A DNA stretch of 19,227 bases from Bacteroidaceae bacterium (GTDB lineage Bacteria > Bacteroidota > Bacteroidia > Bacteroidales > Bacteroidaceae), in NCBI GenBank assembly GCA_030843315.1, contig JAUUPT010000074.1, forward strand, positions 1 through 19,227. Reading direction: 5' to 3'. Both the position numbers and the translations under genes were made by a program. This document shows positions 1 to 7,735 of this stretch, in pieces. Positions within the stretch are counted from its first letter, which is position 1. Each line of letters opens with the position of its first letter. The notes under the pieces are model-generated. The model was not told where the DNA came from, did no database searches, and saw only the letters and a program-made list of their open reading frames with translations.

Positions 1-75
1 TACATCAATCAACAAAATAGTCCATATCGGTAATACTTTTGCAGAGAGATATCGATGAAAAAAATTTCGCTTCAT
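1..75 (-). CDS. Partial 5' end of a membrane protein gene, probably a CapD/FlaA1-like polysaccharide biosynthesis enzyme
   Basis: An ATG at 75-73 on the minus strand opens a frame that stays open for 25 codons to the window edge. The peptide starts MKRNFFHRYLSA and contains WTILLIDV, a hydrophobic stretch like the first membrane helix of CapD/FlaA1/WbpM-type nucleotide-sugar dehydratases, which often read '...RW.VLLID...' near the N-terminus. A full Bacteroides-type promoter lies just upstream (104-136), which supports the start and the direction. The rest of the gene is outside the window. That this is a real gene start is fairly likely; the family is inferred from a short stretch only and any protein with an N-terminal membrane helix remains possible. 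Confidence 0.6.
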   Translation of the reverse strand, partial: MKRNFFHRYLSAKVLPIWTILLIDV

Positions 76-103
76 TATGCTTGACAATTTTATTTAGGCG
101 ACG

Positions 104-136
104 CAAAGATACACTATTTTGGTCAAAGCAAACAAA
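104..136 (-). promoter_or_regulatory. Promoter for the leftward partial gene
   Basis: On the minus strand TTTG (136-133), a 21-bp spacer and TATCTTTG (111-104) match the Bacteroides primary-sigma consensus TTTG-N19-21-TAnnTTTG. Transcription would begin near 97, about 20 bases before the ATG at 75. Seen by eye; no transcript data. Confidence 0.65.
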
Positions 137-185
137 AATAGAATAAAAAAATATTATAACCGGAAGTTATCTATCATAAAAAGAG

Positions 186-220
186 CTCCCGCCTTTTCTG
201 TATAATAGAAAAAACGGGAG
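186..220 (-). terminator. Rho-independent terminator after the PIN-PhoH gene
   Basis: Arms 186-199 and 207-220 pair over 14 bp around a 7-base loop. Read on the minus strand the two imperfect positions are G-U pairs. The minus-strand product runs on into CTCTTTTTATG, a T-rich tail. The hairpin lies about 30 bases after the stop codon of the PhoH-like gene and before the promoter of the next leftward gene. Confidence 0.75.
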
Positions 221-252
221 AGGGATAATCATTCCATAAGATAAAGTTTTTA

Positions 253-1578
253 TTACATCAAATTACTTGCCAATTCACTCAACTGACTGCGTTCTCCTTT
301 CAGCAAGTTCACATGAGCAAACAAATTCTGGTCCTTCATGCGGTCAATCATATAAACAAGCCCGTTGGACTGGCTATCCAAATAAGGTTGGTCTATTTGT
401 TGAATATCACCTGTAAAAACGACTTTTGTCCCTTCACCGGCACGAGTTATAATAGTCTTTATCTCATGTGGGGTTAAGTTCTGAGCCTCATCTATTATGC
501 AATAGGTATCAGTCAAGCTACGTCCCCGAATAAAAGCCAATGCTTCAATAACTAATTGGTCACTTTTCTGCATATCTTCCAAACGCTTCACTTCAGTAGA
601 ATTAGAAGCAAACTGATGCTTAATCACATTCAAATTATCGAACAATGGCTGCATATAAGGTGCAACCTTTTCGTTGGCATCACCAGGGAGGAAGCCAATA
701 TCTTTATTAGATAAAGCCACGATAGGACGTGCCAGCAAAATTTGCTTATAATCATTAAGGCTTCCAAGAGCGGCAGCCAATGCCAGCAAGGTTTTACCTG
801 TTCCTGCCTTACCGGTCAAAGCAACCAGTTTGATATTCGGATCGTTCAGGACCTCAAAAGCAAAACTTTGCTCGGCATTGCGCGGTTCGATGCCGTAGTT
901 CTTCGTTTTGTTAACGCGGCAAACAGAGTGGGTAAAAGGATTATAGCGTGCAAGCACACTGCTACGGTCGCTCTTCAGAACAAAACATTCATTAGGATGA
1001 ATAATATCTTTAAAATCAAATTCGCTAATATCTAATCCTTCCTTTGAAGAATAAATGCGGTCAATCAAAGTAGGATCAATTCCTTCAAAGGTTTCATTCG
1101 ACTTTTCAAAGATATCGGCATTAATCACTTTATCATTTATGTAGTCTTCGCACAGCAAGCCGATGGAGCGGGCTTTCATGCGGAGATTTACATCCTTCGT
1201 TACAAGGATGGATTTCATTCTCGGTTTCTTTTCAGAGAGCCAGTCTGCCACTGCCAAAATCAAATGATCGGGGATACGTTCGGGAAACGAGTCACGCACA
1301 CGGGGAGAATCCACCGTACCGGCAACAATAAATAAACGTCCCAACCCTTCACCTAATGGTGCACCTTTGGTAAAAAGATTGTCATCGGTAATCAGATCGA
1401 GTTCGCGGACAAACTCACGGGCATTAAAATTTATCTGCTCGTTGCCTTTTTTAAATTTATCCAGTTCTTCGAGGACCACAATGGGAAGATAAATATCGTT
1501 TTCTTGAAAATTCTTCAGACAGTTATAATCGTGAAGGATCACATTCGTATCAATCACAAAATTTTTCTTAGCTCCCAT
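253..1578 (-). CDS. PIN domain - PhoH family ATPase (YlaK/PhoH2-like)
   Basis: Predicted ribonuclease-ATPase of 441 residues. The N-terminal PIN domain (about 5-145) shows FVIDTNVIL, a conserved VVLEELD and VTKDVNLRMKA, holding the acidic residues of PIN nucleases. The C-terminal PhoH domain shows Walker A GKAGTGKT (around 256-263), the PhoH signature RPIV...DIGFLPGD...EKVAPY, Walker B CIIDEAQN, and FTGDIQQID. In mycobacteria this two-domain form (PhoH2) is an RNA helicase/ribonuclease; its role in Bacteroides is unknown to me. A longer frame starts at 1629, but I prefer ATG 1578: the PIN domain begins there directly, and a -7-like box at 1617-1624 would put the transcript start inside the extension. 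Cytoplasmic. Divergent from folC. Confidence 0.93.
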   Translation of the reverse strand: MGAKKNFVIDTNVILHDYNCLKNFQENDIYLPIVVLEELDKFKKGNEQINFNAREFVRELDLITDDNLFTKGAPLGEGLGRLFIVAGTVDSPRVRDSFPERIPDHLILAVADWLSEKKPRMKSILVTKDVNLRMKARSIGLLCEDYINDKVINADIFEKSNETFEGIDPTLIDRIYSSKEGLDISEFDFKDIIHPNECFVLKSDRSSVLARYNPFTHSVCRVNKTKNYGIEPRNAEQSFAFEVLNDPNIKLVALTGKAGTGKTLLALAAALGSLNDYKQILLARPIVALSNKDIGFLPGDANEKVAPYMQPLFDNLNVIKHQFASNSTEVKRLEDMQKSDQLVIEALAFIRGRSLTDTYCIIDEAQNLTPHEIKTIITRAGEGTKVVFTGDIQQIDQPYLDSQSNGLVYMIDRMKDQNLFAHVNLLKGERSQLSELASNLM

Positions 1579-1601
1579 ACTCAATAGATTTAAATTGTTA
1601 A

Positions 1602-1609
1602 TATCTTTG
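1602..1609 (+). promoter_or_regulatory. Candidate -7 box for folC
   Basis: TATCTTTG matches the Bacteroides -7 consensus TAnnTTTG at every position. No good TTTG box is found 19-21 bp upstream, so support is partial. Initiation near 1616 would give a leader of about 58 bases before the folC ATG. Confidence 0.4.
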
Positions 1610-1616
1610 TTGCTCC

Positions 1617-1624
1617 TAAAGATA
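1617..1624 (-). promoter_or_regulatory. Candidate -7 box for the PIN-PhoH gene
   Basis: TATCTTTA on the minus strand differs from TAnnTTTG only at the last base. Initiation near 1610 gives a leader of about 30 bases to ATG 1578. With the plus-strand box at 1602-1609 it forms a 7-bp inverted repeat with a 9-bp centre, so the two promoters would point toward each other. Confidence 0.4.
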
Positions 1625-1673
1625 AACAAATAAATAAGGGAAAAGGATTGCTCCCTCGTTAAATTTTATAAAA

Positions 1674-2927
1674 ATGGATTATCAGAACACATTAAGTTAC
1701 TTATATAACAGCGCGCCCATGTTTCAGCAAGTGGGTAGTTCGGCATACAAAGAAGGGTTAGAAAACACTCTGGCATTAGATAAGCACCTTGGACATCCAC
1801 ACCACTCCTTCCAAAGCATACATGTAGCCGGCACCAACGGAAAGGGCTCATGCTCCCACACTATTGCTGCCATATTACAAGAAGCCGGTTATCGCGTAGG
1901 ACTTTATACATCCCCCCACTTAGTAGATTTCCGCGAACGCATACGAGTCAACGGCCAGCCGATATCGGAAGAGTATGTGATTCGTTTTGTAGAAAAAGAG
2001 CGTAGTTTTTTCGAGCCGCTCCAACCATCTTTTTTTGAATTGACTACTGCGATGGCCTTCCGTTACTTTGCCGATGAAAAAGTAGATGTAGCTGTCATTG
2101 AAGTCGGGCTGGGAGGCCGCTTGGATTGTACCAATATCATTCGCCCGGACTTATGCATCATTACCAATATCAGCTTTGACCATACGCAGTTTCTAGGAGA
2201 TACATTGGAGAAAATAGCAAGAGAGAAAGCCGGAATTATAAAAACCGACATCCCTGTTGTAATCGGCGAAACCACGCTCGAAACCAAACCTGTATTTTTG
2301 AAAAAAGCGCAAGAGGTAGATGCTCCCATTTATTTTGCCGAAGAGAACGACCGCGAAGACTATCCCGGCATAGAATGTGAACTAAAAGGACTCTATCAGA
2401 AGAAAAACACCCGCACTATTCTTACTGCTCTTCCGCTCCTGAAAGAGGCAGGTTATCACTTGGACGAGCAATCTGTGCGTAGTGGTTTTGCCCACGTCGT
2501 AGAACAGACAGGATTAATGGGACGCTGGCAGAAATTGCAAGACTCTCCCACCCTAATTTGTGATACCGGTCATAACGTAGGGGGAATGACTTACATTGTA
2601 GAGCAATTGAGACAGCAATCCTACCGCCAACTACACATTGTTATTGGCATGGTAAATGACAAAGATATCCGAGGCGTACTAGCATTACTCCCCAAAGAAG
2701 CAACTTATTACTTCACCAAAGCCAGTGTAAAACGTGCACTGCCCGAGAATGAATTGCAGGACCTTGCCGCTACTACGGGACTTCAAGGAACATGCTACCC
2801 CGATGTGTCTACTGCCGTACTTGCCGCACAAAAAGAAAGCCTCCCTGAAGATTTTATCTTCGTAGGAGGCAGTAGTTTTATTGTAGCAGATTTATTAGCG
2901 AACCGCGATGCACTCAATCTCCACTAA
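1674..2927 (+). CDS. folC: Bifunctional dihydrofolate synthase / folylpolyglutamate synthase
   Basis: ATP-dependent ligase of the Mur ligase superfamily (417 residues, usual length) that adds glutamate to dihydropteroate and then to folates in the cytoplasm. Visible motifs are the P-loop GTNGKGS (53-59), the family stretch TSPHLVDFRERIRVNG (79-94), VIEVGLGGRLDCTNI, ITNISFDHTQFLG followed by EKAGIIK, and DTGHNVGG in the C-terminal domain. The start at 1674 puts the P-loop at the expected distance. The last 33 bases overlap the 3' end of convergent ridA, so the two transcripts are antisense there. It is the only plus-strand gene in the left part of the window and no partner gene lies in its operon. 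Confidence 0.96.
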   Translation: MDYQNTLSYLYNSAPMFQQVGSSAYKEGLENTLALDKHLGHPHHSFQSIHVAGTNGKGSCSHTIAAILQEAGYRVGLYTSPHLVDFRERIRVNGQPISEEYVIRFVEKERSFFEPLQPSFFELTTAMAFRYFADEKVDVAVIEVGLGGRLDCTNIIRPDLCIITNISFDHTQFLGDTLEKIAREKAGIIKTDIPVVIGETTLETKPVFLKKAQEVDAPIYFAEENDREDYPGIECELKGLYQKKNTRTILTALPLLKEAGYHLDEQSVRSGFAHVVEQTGLMGRWQKLQDSPTLICDTGHNVGGMTYIVEQLRQQSYRQLHIVIGMVNDKDIRGVLALLPKEATYYFTKASVKRALPENELQDLAATTGLQGTCYPDVSTAVLAAQKESLPEDFIFVGGSSFIVADLLANRDALNLH

Positions 2928-3269
2928 AGCGTCTTTAGGCAATGCTTTCACTGCTACAGCCGAACGAGCAGGGAAAGCCCCATCGAAATAAGTGGCATAC
3001 ACTTTGTTCATATCAGCAAACAAAGACATATCTGCCAGGAAAACAGTTGTCTTTATAATGTTAGCCATGCTCAATCCAGCTTCTTCCAGAATATGCTTTA
3101 TATTCTCCAAGGATTGACGGGCTTGTGCTTCCGCACCCTCTGCCATTACTCCGGTTGCTGCATCGATAGGCAGTTGTCCTGAAACAAATACCATCCCGTT
3201 AGCTTCAATAGCTTGACTATAAGGACCGATAGCCCCCGGTGCCTTTTGGCTGCAAATTACTTCTTTCAT
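2895..3269 (-). CDS. ridA: RidA family enamine/imine deaminase
   Basis: Small trimeric hydrolase (124 residues) that releases ammonia from reactive 2-aminoacrylate and related enamines made by PLP enzymes such as threonine dehydratase. It shows the N-terminal GPYSQA, FVSGQLP, NIKHILEEAG, the arginine in PARSAV and the C-terminal VEIECIA, whose Arg and Glu match the RidA active-site signature. Full length. Its stop lies inside the coding end of convergent folC. No clear promoter was found in the A/T-rich upstream region. It sits away from the threonine-degradation pair at the other end of the window, so no functional link can be claimed from position. Confidence 0.95.
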   Translation of the reverse strand: MKEVICSQKAPGAIGPYSQAIEANGMVFVSGQLPIDAATGVMAEGAEAQARQSLENIKHILEEAGLSMANIIKTTVFLADMSLFADMNKVYATYFDGAFPARSAVAVKALPKDALVEIECIAVR

Positions 3270-3452
3270 AATACTATAGTTTATTAATTAATAATCATAA
3301 GAGCTGGTTCTGTGATGAAAAAAACAAAATATATATGCAGTATTTCAGTCGTTCATGCATTTATTAAGTGAATATACAAAAGAAGTATTTTCACTCACAA
3401 CCTGTTTATACCTAGACTTGACTCTTTTAACACAGGGGGAGTTCCCCTTAAT

Positions 3453-3482
3453 AAAGGCTCTGCTTGCGAAAGCAGAGCCTTT
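3453..3482 (-). terminator. Hairpin terminator after the TPR protein gene
   Basis: Arms 3453-3465 and 3470-3482 are a perfect 13-bp inverted repeat (AAAGGCTCTGCTT) around a 4-base loop, starting 7 bases after the stop of the leftward TPR gene. The minus-strand 3' side reads CCTTTATTAAGG. The plus-strand side is more T-rich (TTTGTCTTTTT), so it could work both ways, although no rightward gene ends here. Confidence 0.75.
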
Positions 3483-3488
3483 GTCTTT

Positions 3489-5192
3489 TTACTTGCAATG
3501 CTTCTCAATCAGTGCATCAACATTGGGGTCACCCAATTCTTTTGCTTTGGCAAAACTAGCACAAGCCTCTTTGTTCTTTTTCATTTGAATCTGTGCAATT
3601 CCCATCAGGCGATAGGCCTCTGCATATTTAGGATCTTTTTCCAAAGCAGTCTTCAGTACATCCAGAGCCTCCTCGTTGCGCCCCACACGAATATTTATCA
3701 CTGCTAATTCTGATCGATAAGTCAAATCATCAGGGTTCAGTTCAATAGCCTTAGCCATGTCGTCAAGTGCGCGTTGATATTGCTTAGCCTTCAAAGCAGC
3801 TTGCTCACGATAATAGTAGAACATGTCATTTACATTGCCATTCACAGCTTTAAAGTAGGCATCATAGTCCAGCATAGCATTTCGTGCCTGGTCTGCATTC
3901 ATACGAGCCTGGGCACGTTCCAGCAGATAAGGTGCAGCTTCTTCCGTATAAGGCTGGGTAAAGCGGACGATACAACTATCCATCAAAGCTAAAACCTCCT
4001 CATCAGGTGCCTGCATCATTTCTTTGGTCTTGGCAGCGCTATAGAAAGTAGCCGGCGATGCCAGATTTGTTTTGTTTACCTTATCATAAGAAGCAAATGC
4101 GGCCGGATAGTCTTGCTTGGCAAACAAGATATCACCTTCCATCTGAACGTAGATCGGGAGTTCTTCAATAGCTATCGCTTTCTTTATTTCATCCAAAGCT
4201 TTGTCATACGACCAATCCTTATATACCTTTTCCGGTTTAGCCAATATATAATTATAAATCATCTTAGCACGGTTAAAGTAAGCATCATCCTTCTTTACCG
4301 CAACGTCGAGTGCCTTGTCCATATCCGCAACAACCTGATTCATAGAAGCATCATCCTGATTCATGAATAATTGCTGAGAAGCACGACGAATATAACCATC
4401 AGCACTATTAGGATATTGCGCTATAAAGTCGTTCAGAAGCTCCATATACTTTTCCGGAGTAAACTGTGAAGAAGCCATGTATAAGAACACCAAAGCCTGC
4501 TCCTCAGTATCAGGCAATGCCTTCTTAATACCGATATCCTTCAATGATATATCACCGTATGATAACGCTGTTACATTCTGCGCCATGACAAAATTTGCAT
4601 CAATAGCATAGCAGATAGTAGCAGTATCTTGTCCCGACGACTTCTGAGCCAGGCCAAAGACTTGACCATCTCCTGTCATTACAGGACAGCTTACCATCTT
4701 ATCCTTCAGACGCATATCGAGGGTATAATAAAAATATTGCCCGGACACCTTATCCATCTCCTTAACCTTTCCGGCTGTATAGGAACGGTCTTTCTGGGTA
4801 GAGTATGGCAGCAGATATACATCGGCACCAACCGCAGGAGCAGTAGCTGCCAATGTCAATGCAGGAACTTTCTTCCCCGAAATATTCACACGGAACTTAA
4901 CAACATCATATATATCGTTAGCACCCATAATTGATTCTACCGGCATTTGTGTACCTTCAGAACTCATTACGACTGCACGCTGTGCACCTTTGAACAAAGT
5001 GTAATCAGACAATGCAACACCATCTTCGGTTACAAAAAAGCCGTTTCCAGTATTCAGTATTTTGTCGTTCTGATCATAAGTTACCACAGAAAAGACAGCA
5101 CGTTTGGCTTTATCCACCCATTTTGGGGCTTGCGCCACACTCCACTGAGCCAAAAAACAGAGGGTGAGCATCAACAGGAATTTCTTTTTCAT
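3489..5192 (-). CDS. Exported trypsin-fold pseudoprotease with C-terminal TPR repeats
   Basis: 567 residues with a type I signal peptide (1-20, MKKKFLLMLTLCFLAQWSVA, cut before QAPKW), so probably periplasmic. Residues about 28-210 follow a trypsin/DegP-like pattern: GNGFFVTEDGVALSDYTLFKGA matches the histidine strand, NDIYDVVKF the aspartate strand, and VSCPVMTGDGQVFGLAQ the serine loop. At the catalytic positions Thr65 stands for His and Val168 for Ser; only Asp96 remains, so protease activity is unlikely. Residues about 220-567 are helical repeats. The clearest TPR units are near the C-terminus (AIELNPDD, ALEKDPKYAEAYRLMGIAQ). It starts 3 bases after the rlmB stop, so the two are probably co-transcribed. 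Substrate or partner unknown; the repeats suggest protein binding. Confidence 0.85.
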   Translation of the reverse strand: MKKKFLLMLTLCFLAQWSVAQAPKWVDKAKRAVFSVVTYDQNDKILNTGNGFFVTEDGVALSDYTLFKGAQRAVVMSSEGTQMPVESIMGANDIYDVVKFRVNISGKKVPALTLAATAPAVGADVYLLPYSTQKDRSYTAGKVKEMDKVSGQYFYYTLDMRLKDKMVSCPVMTGDGQVFGLAQKSSGQDTATICYAIDANFVMAQNVTALSYGDISLKDIGIKKALPDTEEQALVFLYMASSQFTPEKYMELLNDFIAQYPNSADGYIRRASQQLFMNQDDASMNQVVADMDKALDVAVKKDDAYFNRAKMIYNYILAKPEKVYKDWSYDKALDEIKKAIAIEELPIYVQMEGDILFAKQDYPAAFASYDKVNKTNLASPATFYSAAKTKEMMQAPDEEVLALMDSCIVRFTQPYTEEAAPYLLERAQARMNADQARNAMLDYDAYFKAVNGNVNDMFYYYREQAALKAKQYQRALDDMAKAIELNPDDLTYRSELAVINIRVGRNEEALDVLKTALEKDPKYAEAYRLMGIAQIQMKKNKEACASFAKAKELGDPNVDALIEKHCK

Positions 5193-5195
5193 ATC

Positions 5196-5936
5196 TTAGT
5201 TAGTTCTTTGTTTCACTGCTTCATAAATCAAGATACCGGCTGCAACAGATACATTGAGTGATTCAATCGTTCCTAACATCGGTATTTTTACCCACTCATC
5301 ACATAGTGCCAGGTTATCATAAGAAACACCTTTATCTTCCGCCCCCATAATGATACACATCGGACCGGTATAGTCTGCTTTGGTGTAATCGTAGTCTCCC
5401 TTTTCCGTAGCTGCCACAATGTGGAACCCGCTATTCTTGAGAAACTGCAAAGTATCTTTCAGGTTATGCTCGCGGCAAACAGGCAAAGTATGCAATGCTC
5501 CCGCAGAAGTCTTCATTGCATCAGCATTGACCGTCACACTATTTTTAGCAGGGATAATCACCGCATCTACTGCCGCACACTCGCAAGTACGGGCGATAGC
5601 CCCGAAGTTGCGAACATCTGTAATTCCATCGAGCATTACAAACAAAGGGTTCTTGCCTTGTTCAAAAAGAAACGGTACCAAGTCTTCAGCTTTCTGGTAG
5701 GTAACCGACGAAATAAAAGCAACCACTCCTTGATGATTTTTACGCGTAATGCGATTGATACGCTCTACCGGGACACGTTGCACCGGTATCAACGTTCCTT
5801 TCAAGGCAGCAAACAATTCTTTGGATAAATCGCTTTGAATATCCTTTTTCACCAATATCTTGTCGATATCTTTTCCTGCCTGAATGGCCTCTATCACGGC
5901 GCGAACGCCAAAAATCATTTCACTATTATCAACCAT
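5196..5936 (-). CDS. rlmB: 23S rRNA 2'-O-ribose methyltransferase, RlmB type
   Basis: SpoU/TrmH-family (SPOUT, trefoil-knot) methyltransferase of 246 residues. It has an N-terminal RNA-binding domain (about 5-80) and a catalytic domain with motif 1 NFGAIAR (110-116), motif 2 GAEDKGVS (198-205) and motif 3 IPMLGTIESLNVSVAAGI (218-235). RlmB methylates G2251 in the P-loop of 23S rRNA using S-adenosylmethionine. Length and the N-terminal extension fit RlmB better than the shorter TrmL, but other SpoU enzymes look similar. It follows recN by 72 bases and precedes the TPR protein by 3 bases. No clear promoter is seen in the gap from recN. Confidence 0.88.
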   Translation of the reverse strand: MVDNSEMIFGVRAVIEAIQAGKDIDKILVKKDIQSDLSKELFAALKGTLIPVQRVPVERINRITRKNHQGVVAFISSVTYQKAEDLVPFLFEQGKNPLFVMLDGITDVRNFGAIARTCECAAVDAVIIPAKNSVTVNADAMKTSAGALHTLPVCREHNLKDTLQFLKNSGFHIVAATEKGDYDYTKADYTGPMCIIMGAEDKGVSYDNLALCDEWVKIPMLGTIESLNVSVAAGILIYEAVKQRTN

Positions 5937-6008
5937 TTGATTATTTATGATTTAACTATTTTCTGTTTACAAAATGGAGACACTTTATTTCATCTCCTTA
6001 TTCCCTTT

Positions 6009-7667
6009 TTATAATCCGAGCAATGCCCTGGCATTATTCAGTGCGGCTTCGGTCAAAGTAGCCCCACTCAACATATGGGCTATTTCCTCCACCCTCTCCT
6101 TATCGGTCAGGCGGCGGATATGACTATTTGTCTCTGTTTCGTTATCTTGTTTATATACTTTATAATGGGCACATCCTCGGGCAGCAATCTGCGGCAGATG
6201 GGTTATGCTGATAACCTGACGGTCTTGCTCACCCATTTCCTGCATAATATCTGCCATACGGTCGGCTATCTCACCGGATACTCCGGTATCTATTTCATCA
6301 AAGACAATGGTAGGAAGTTTTACAGCACCTGCTATCATAGCCTTAATAGACAGCATGACACGGGCTATTTCACCCCCGGAAGCGACAGAAGAAATACTCT
6401 GTAAAGTCCCGTTCTTATTAGCCGAGAACAAGAAGTTAACCGTATCCGCTCCATGTACACCCGGTTCCTTGCGGATACCAATCTCTACCTGAAAACGGAC
6501 ATTGGGCATACCCAGTGGTATCAATCGTGCCAACATCTGCTTCTCCACTTCACGGGCAGCAGCCGTACGGGCTTTAGTGAGGACAGCAGCCTGTTTTTTC
6601 ACCTTATTATATAAGGCATCACAACGAACTTTCAGTTCCTCTATATTTTCCTCCGATGAAGTAATGACCGAAAGTTTAGTGGCATATTCATCTGCCAACG
6701 TCAGAAGCTCATCGATTGTGGAAACCCGGTGCTTCTGCTGAAGCGTATAAATCAAGTTCAAGCGCTCGTTCACTTCCTCCAGACGTTCAGGATTAAATTC
6801 GACTTCTTCTTCCTTATCGGAAATCTCCTGTGAGATATCTTTCAATTCAATATACGTACTTTCCAGGCGTTCGGCAAATTCACCGGCAGCCGGATAAACA
6901 TTCTGTAATCCGAGCATCGTATTCAGACACTCTTTCAGTCCCGAAATTAAACCACCTTCATCCGAATAGAGTACCTGCCCAGCACGAAACAGTCCGGCTT
7001 TGATTTCCTCGGCATGGCTCAATGTTTCCGCTTCCTGCTCCAATTCATCCTGTTCACCGGGAGACAAACGAGCCTCTTCCAGTTGCTCCAACTGGAAACG
7101 GATATAATCTTCGTCTGCTTTGTCTTGTCCGGCACGGGCGATAAGAGCCTCCAAGTCCTGTTGTGCCTGCTTCCACTCACGATATACGATCTGGTAAGCA
7201 GACAAAGCATCTTCGTTGTGCGACAAAATATCCAGTACATTGAGTTGGAAGCCTTCCTTGTTCAGCAATAGATTCTGATGCTGGGAATGCACATCAATCA
7301 GTTGCTCCCCCAATTCCTTCATCTGCGACAATGAAGCGGGGGTGTCATTGATAAATGCCCGGCTTTTACCCGAAGCAGACACTTCACGGCGAAGAATACA
7401 TTCTTCTTCATATTCCAACTCATTCTCTTCAAAGAAAGACTGCATACCATAAGCCGAAATCTCAAATCGAGCCTCAATAACACACTTTGAAGCTCCTATA
7501 CGAATAGTTTTCACATCGGCACGCTGTCCCAGCAGCAGACCGATAGCACCCAAAATAATAGACTTTCCGGCACCGGTTTCACCAGTTATTACAGAAAAGC
7601 CACTATCGAAGCTTATATCAAGCTTTTCGATAAGCGCATAGTTTTGTATGTAAAGTGAACGCAACAT
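6009..7667 (-). CDS. recN: DNA repair protein RecN
   Basis: SMC-like ATPase of 552 residues, the usual RecN length, which acts in double-strand break repair. Head parts: Walker A GETGAGKS (29-36), ABC signature ASGGEIARVML (around 427) and Walker B PTIVFDEIDTGVSGEIADRM (around 455). Between them lies a charged, glutamate-rich region (about 150-370) typical of the short RecN coiled coil. The N-terminal LRSLYIQNYALIEKLDISF is also typical. It lies downstream of coaBC (67-base gap) in the dnaN cluster. No LexA-like box was recognised, so damage control cannot be claimed. Confidence 0.97.
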   Translation of the reverse strand: MLRSLYIQNYALIEKLDISFDSGFSVITGETGAGKSIILGAIGLLLGQRADVKTIRIGASKCVIEARFEISAYGMQSFFEENELEYEEECILRREVSASGKSRAFINDTPASLSQMKELGEQLIDVHSQHQNLLLNKEGFQLNVLDILSHNEDALSAYQIVYREWKQAQQDLEALIARAGQDKADEDYIRFQLEQLEEARLSPGEQDELEQEAETLSHAEEIKAGLFRAGQVLYSDEGGLISGLKECLNTMLGLQNVYPAAGEFAERLESTYIELKDISQEISDKEEEVEFNPERLEEVNERLNLIYTLQQKHRVSTIDELLTLADEYATKLSVITSSEENIEELKVRCDALYNKVKKQAAVLTKARTAAAREVEKQMLARLIPLGMPNVRFQVEIGIRKEPGVHGADTVNFLFSANKNGTLQSISSVASGGEIARVMLSIKAMIAGAVKLPTIVFDEIDTGVSGEIADRMADIMQEMGEQDRQVISITHLPQIAARGCAHYKVYKQDNETETNSHIRRLTDKERVEEIAHMLSGATLTEAALNNARALLGL

Positions 7668-7673
7668 GATTCA

Positions 7674-7719
7674 ATTGATATTAATAATTGATAATTGACA
7701 ATTAATGCTTGTCAACTCG
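7674..7719. repeat. AT-rich short repeats with an inverted repeat between coaBC and recN
   Basis: The gap holds repeated AATTGAT/AATTGAC units, then TTGACAA and TTGTCAA (7-bp inverted arms, 7-base loop). The right part, CTTGTCAACTCG (7708-7719), is identical to a 12-mer in the octamer array downstream of dnaN (9838-9849). It looks like a remnant of the same repeat family; no T-tract marks it as a terminator. Confidence 0.5.
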
Positions 7720-7735
7720 CTATTATATTACTGAA

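Noticed and set aside
55..84. A nine-codon plus-strand frame (MKKISLHYA) after a TACTTTTG box at 34-41
   Set aside because: It lies antisense to the better supported leftward gene start and has no conserved context; the box is probably chance in AT-rich DNA.
1579..1629. N-terminal extension of the PIN-PhoH protein
   Set aside because: The likely transcript start lies within it and the PIN domain begins at the ATG at 1578.
3367..3395. A 10-bp stem with one mismatch (AGTGAA.../...TTCACT) in the ridA-TPR gap
   Set aside because: Short, AT-rich and without a T-tract; cannot be told from chance.
3453..3482. Reading the perfect 13-bp stem as an attachment site or IS end
   Set aside because: Position just after a stop codon and flanking T/A-rich tracts fit an ordinary terminator; no transposase or target duplication is seen.
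3355..3588. A 77-codon plus-strand frame between ridA and the TPR gene
   Set aside because: Its second half is antisense to the conserved TPR C-terminus and it runs through the terminator hairpin; composition does not look coding.
5976..5997. GGAGA/TCTCC inverted repeat between recN and rlmB
   Set aside because: Only 5 bp with a 12-base loop; too weak for a terminator, so recN-rlmB co-transcription is not excluded.
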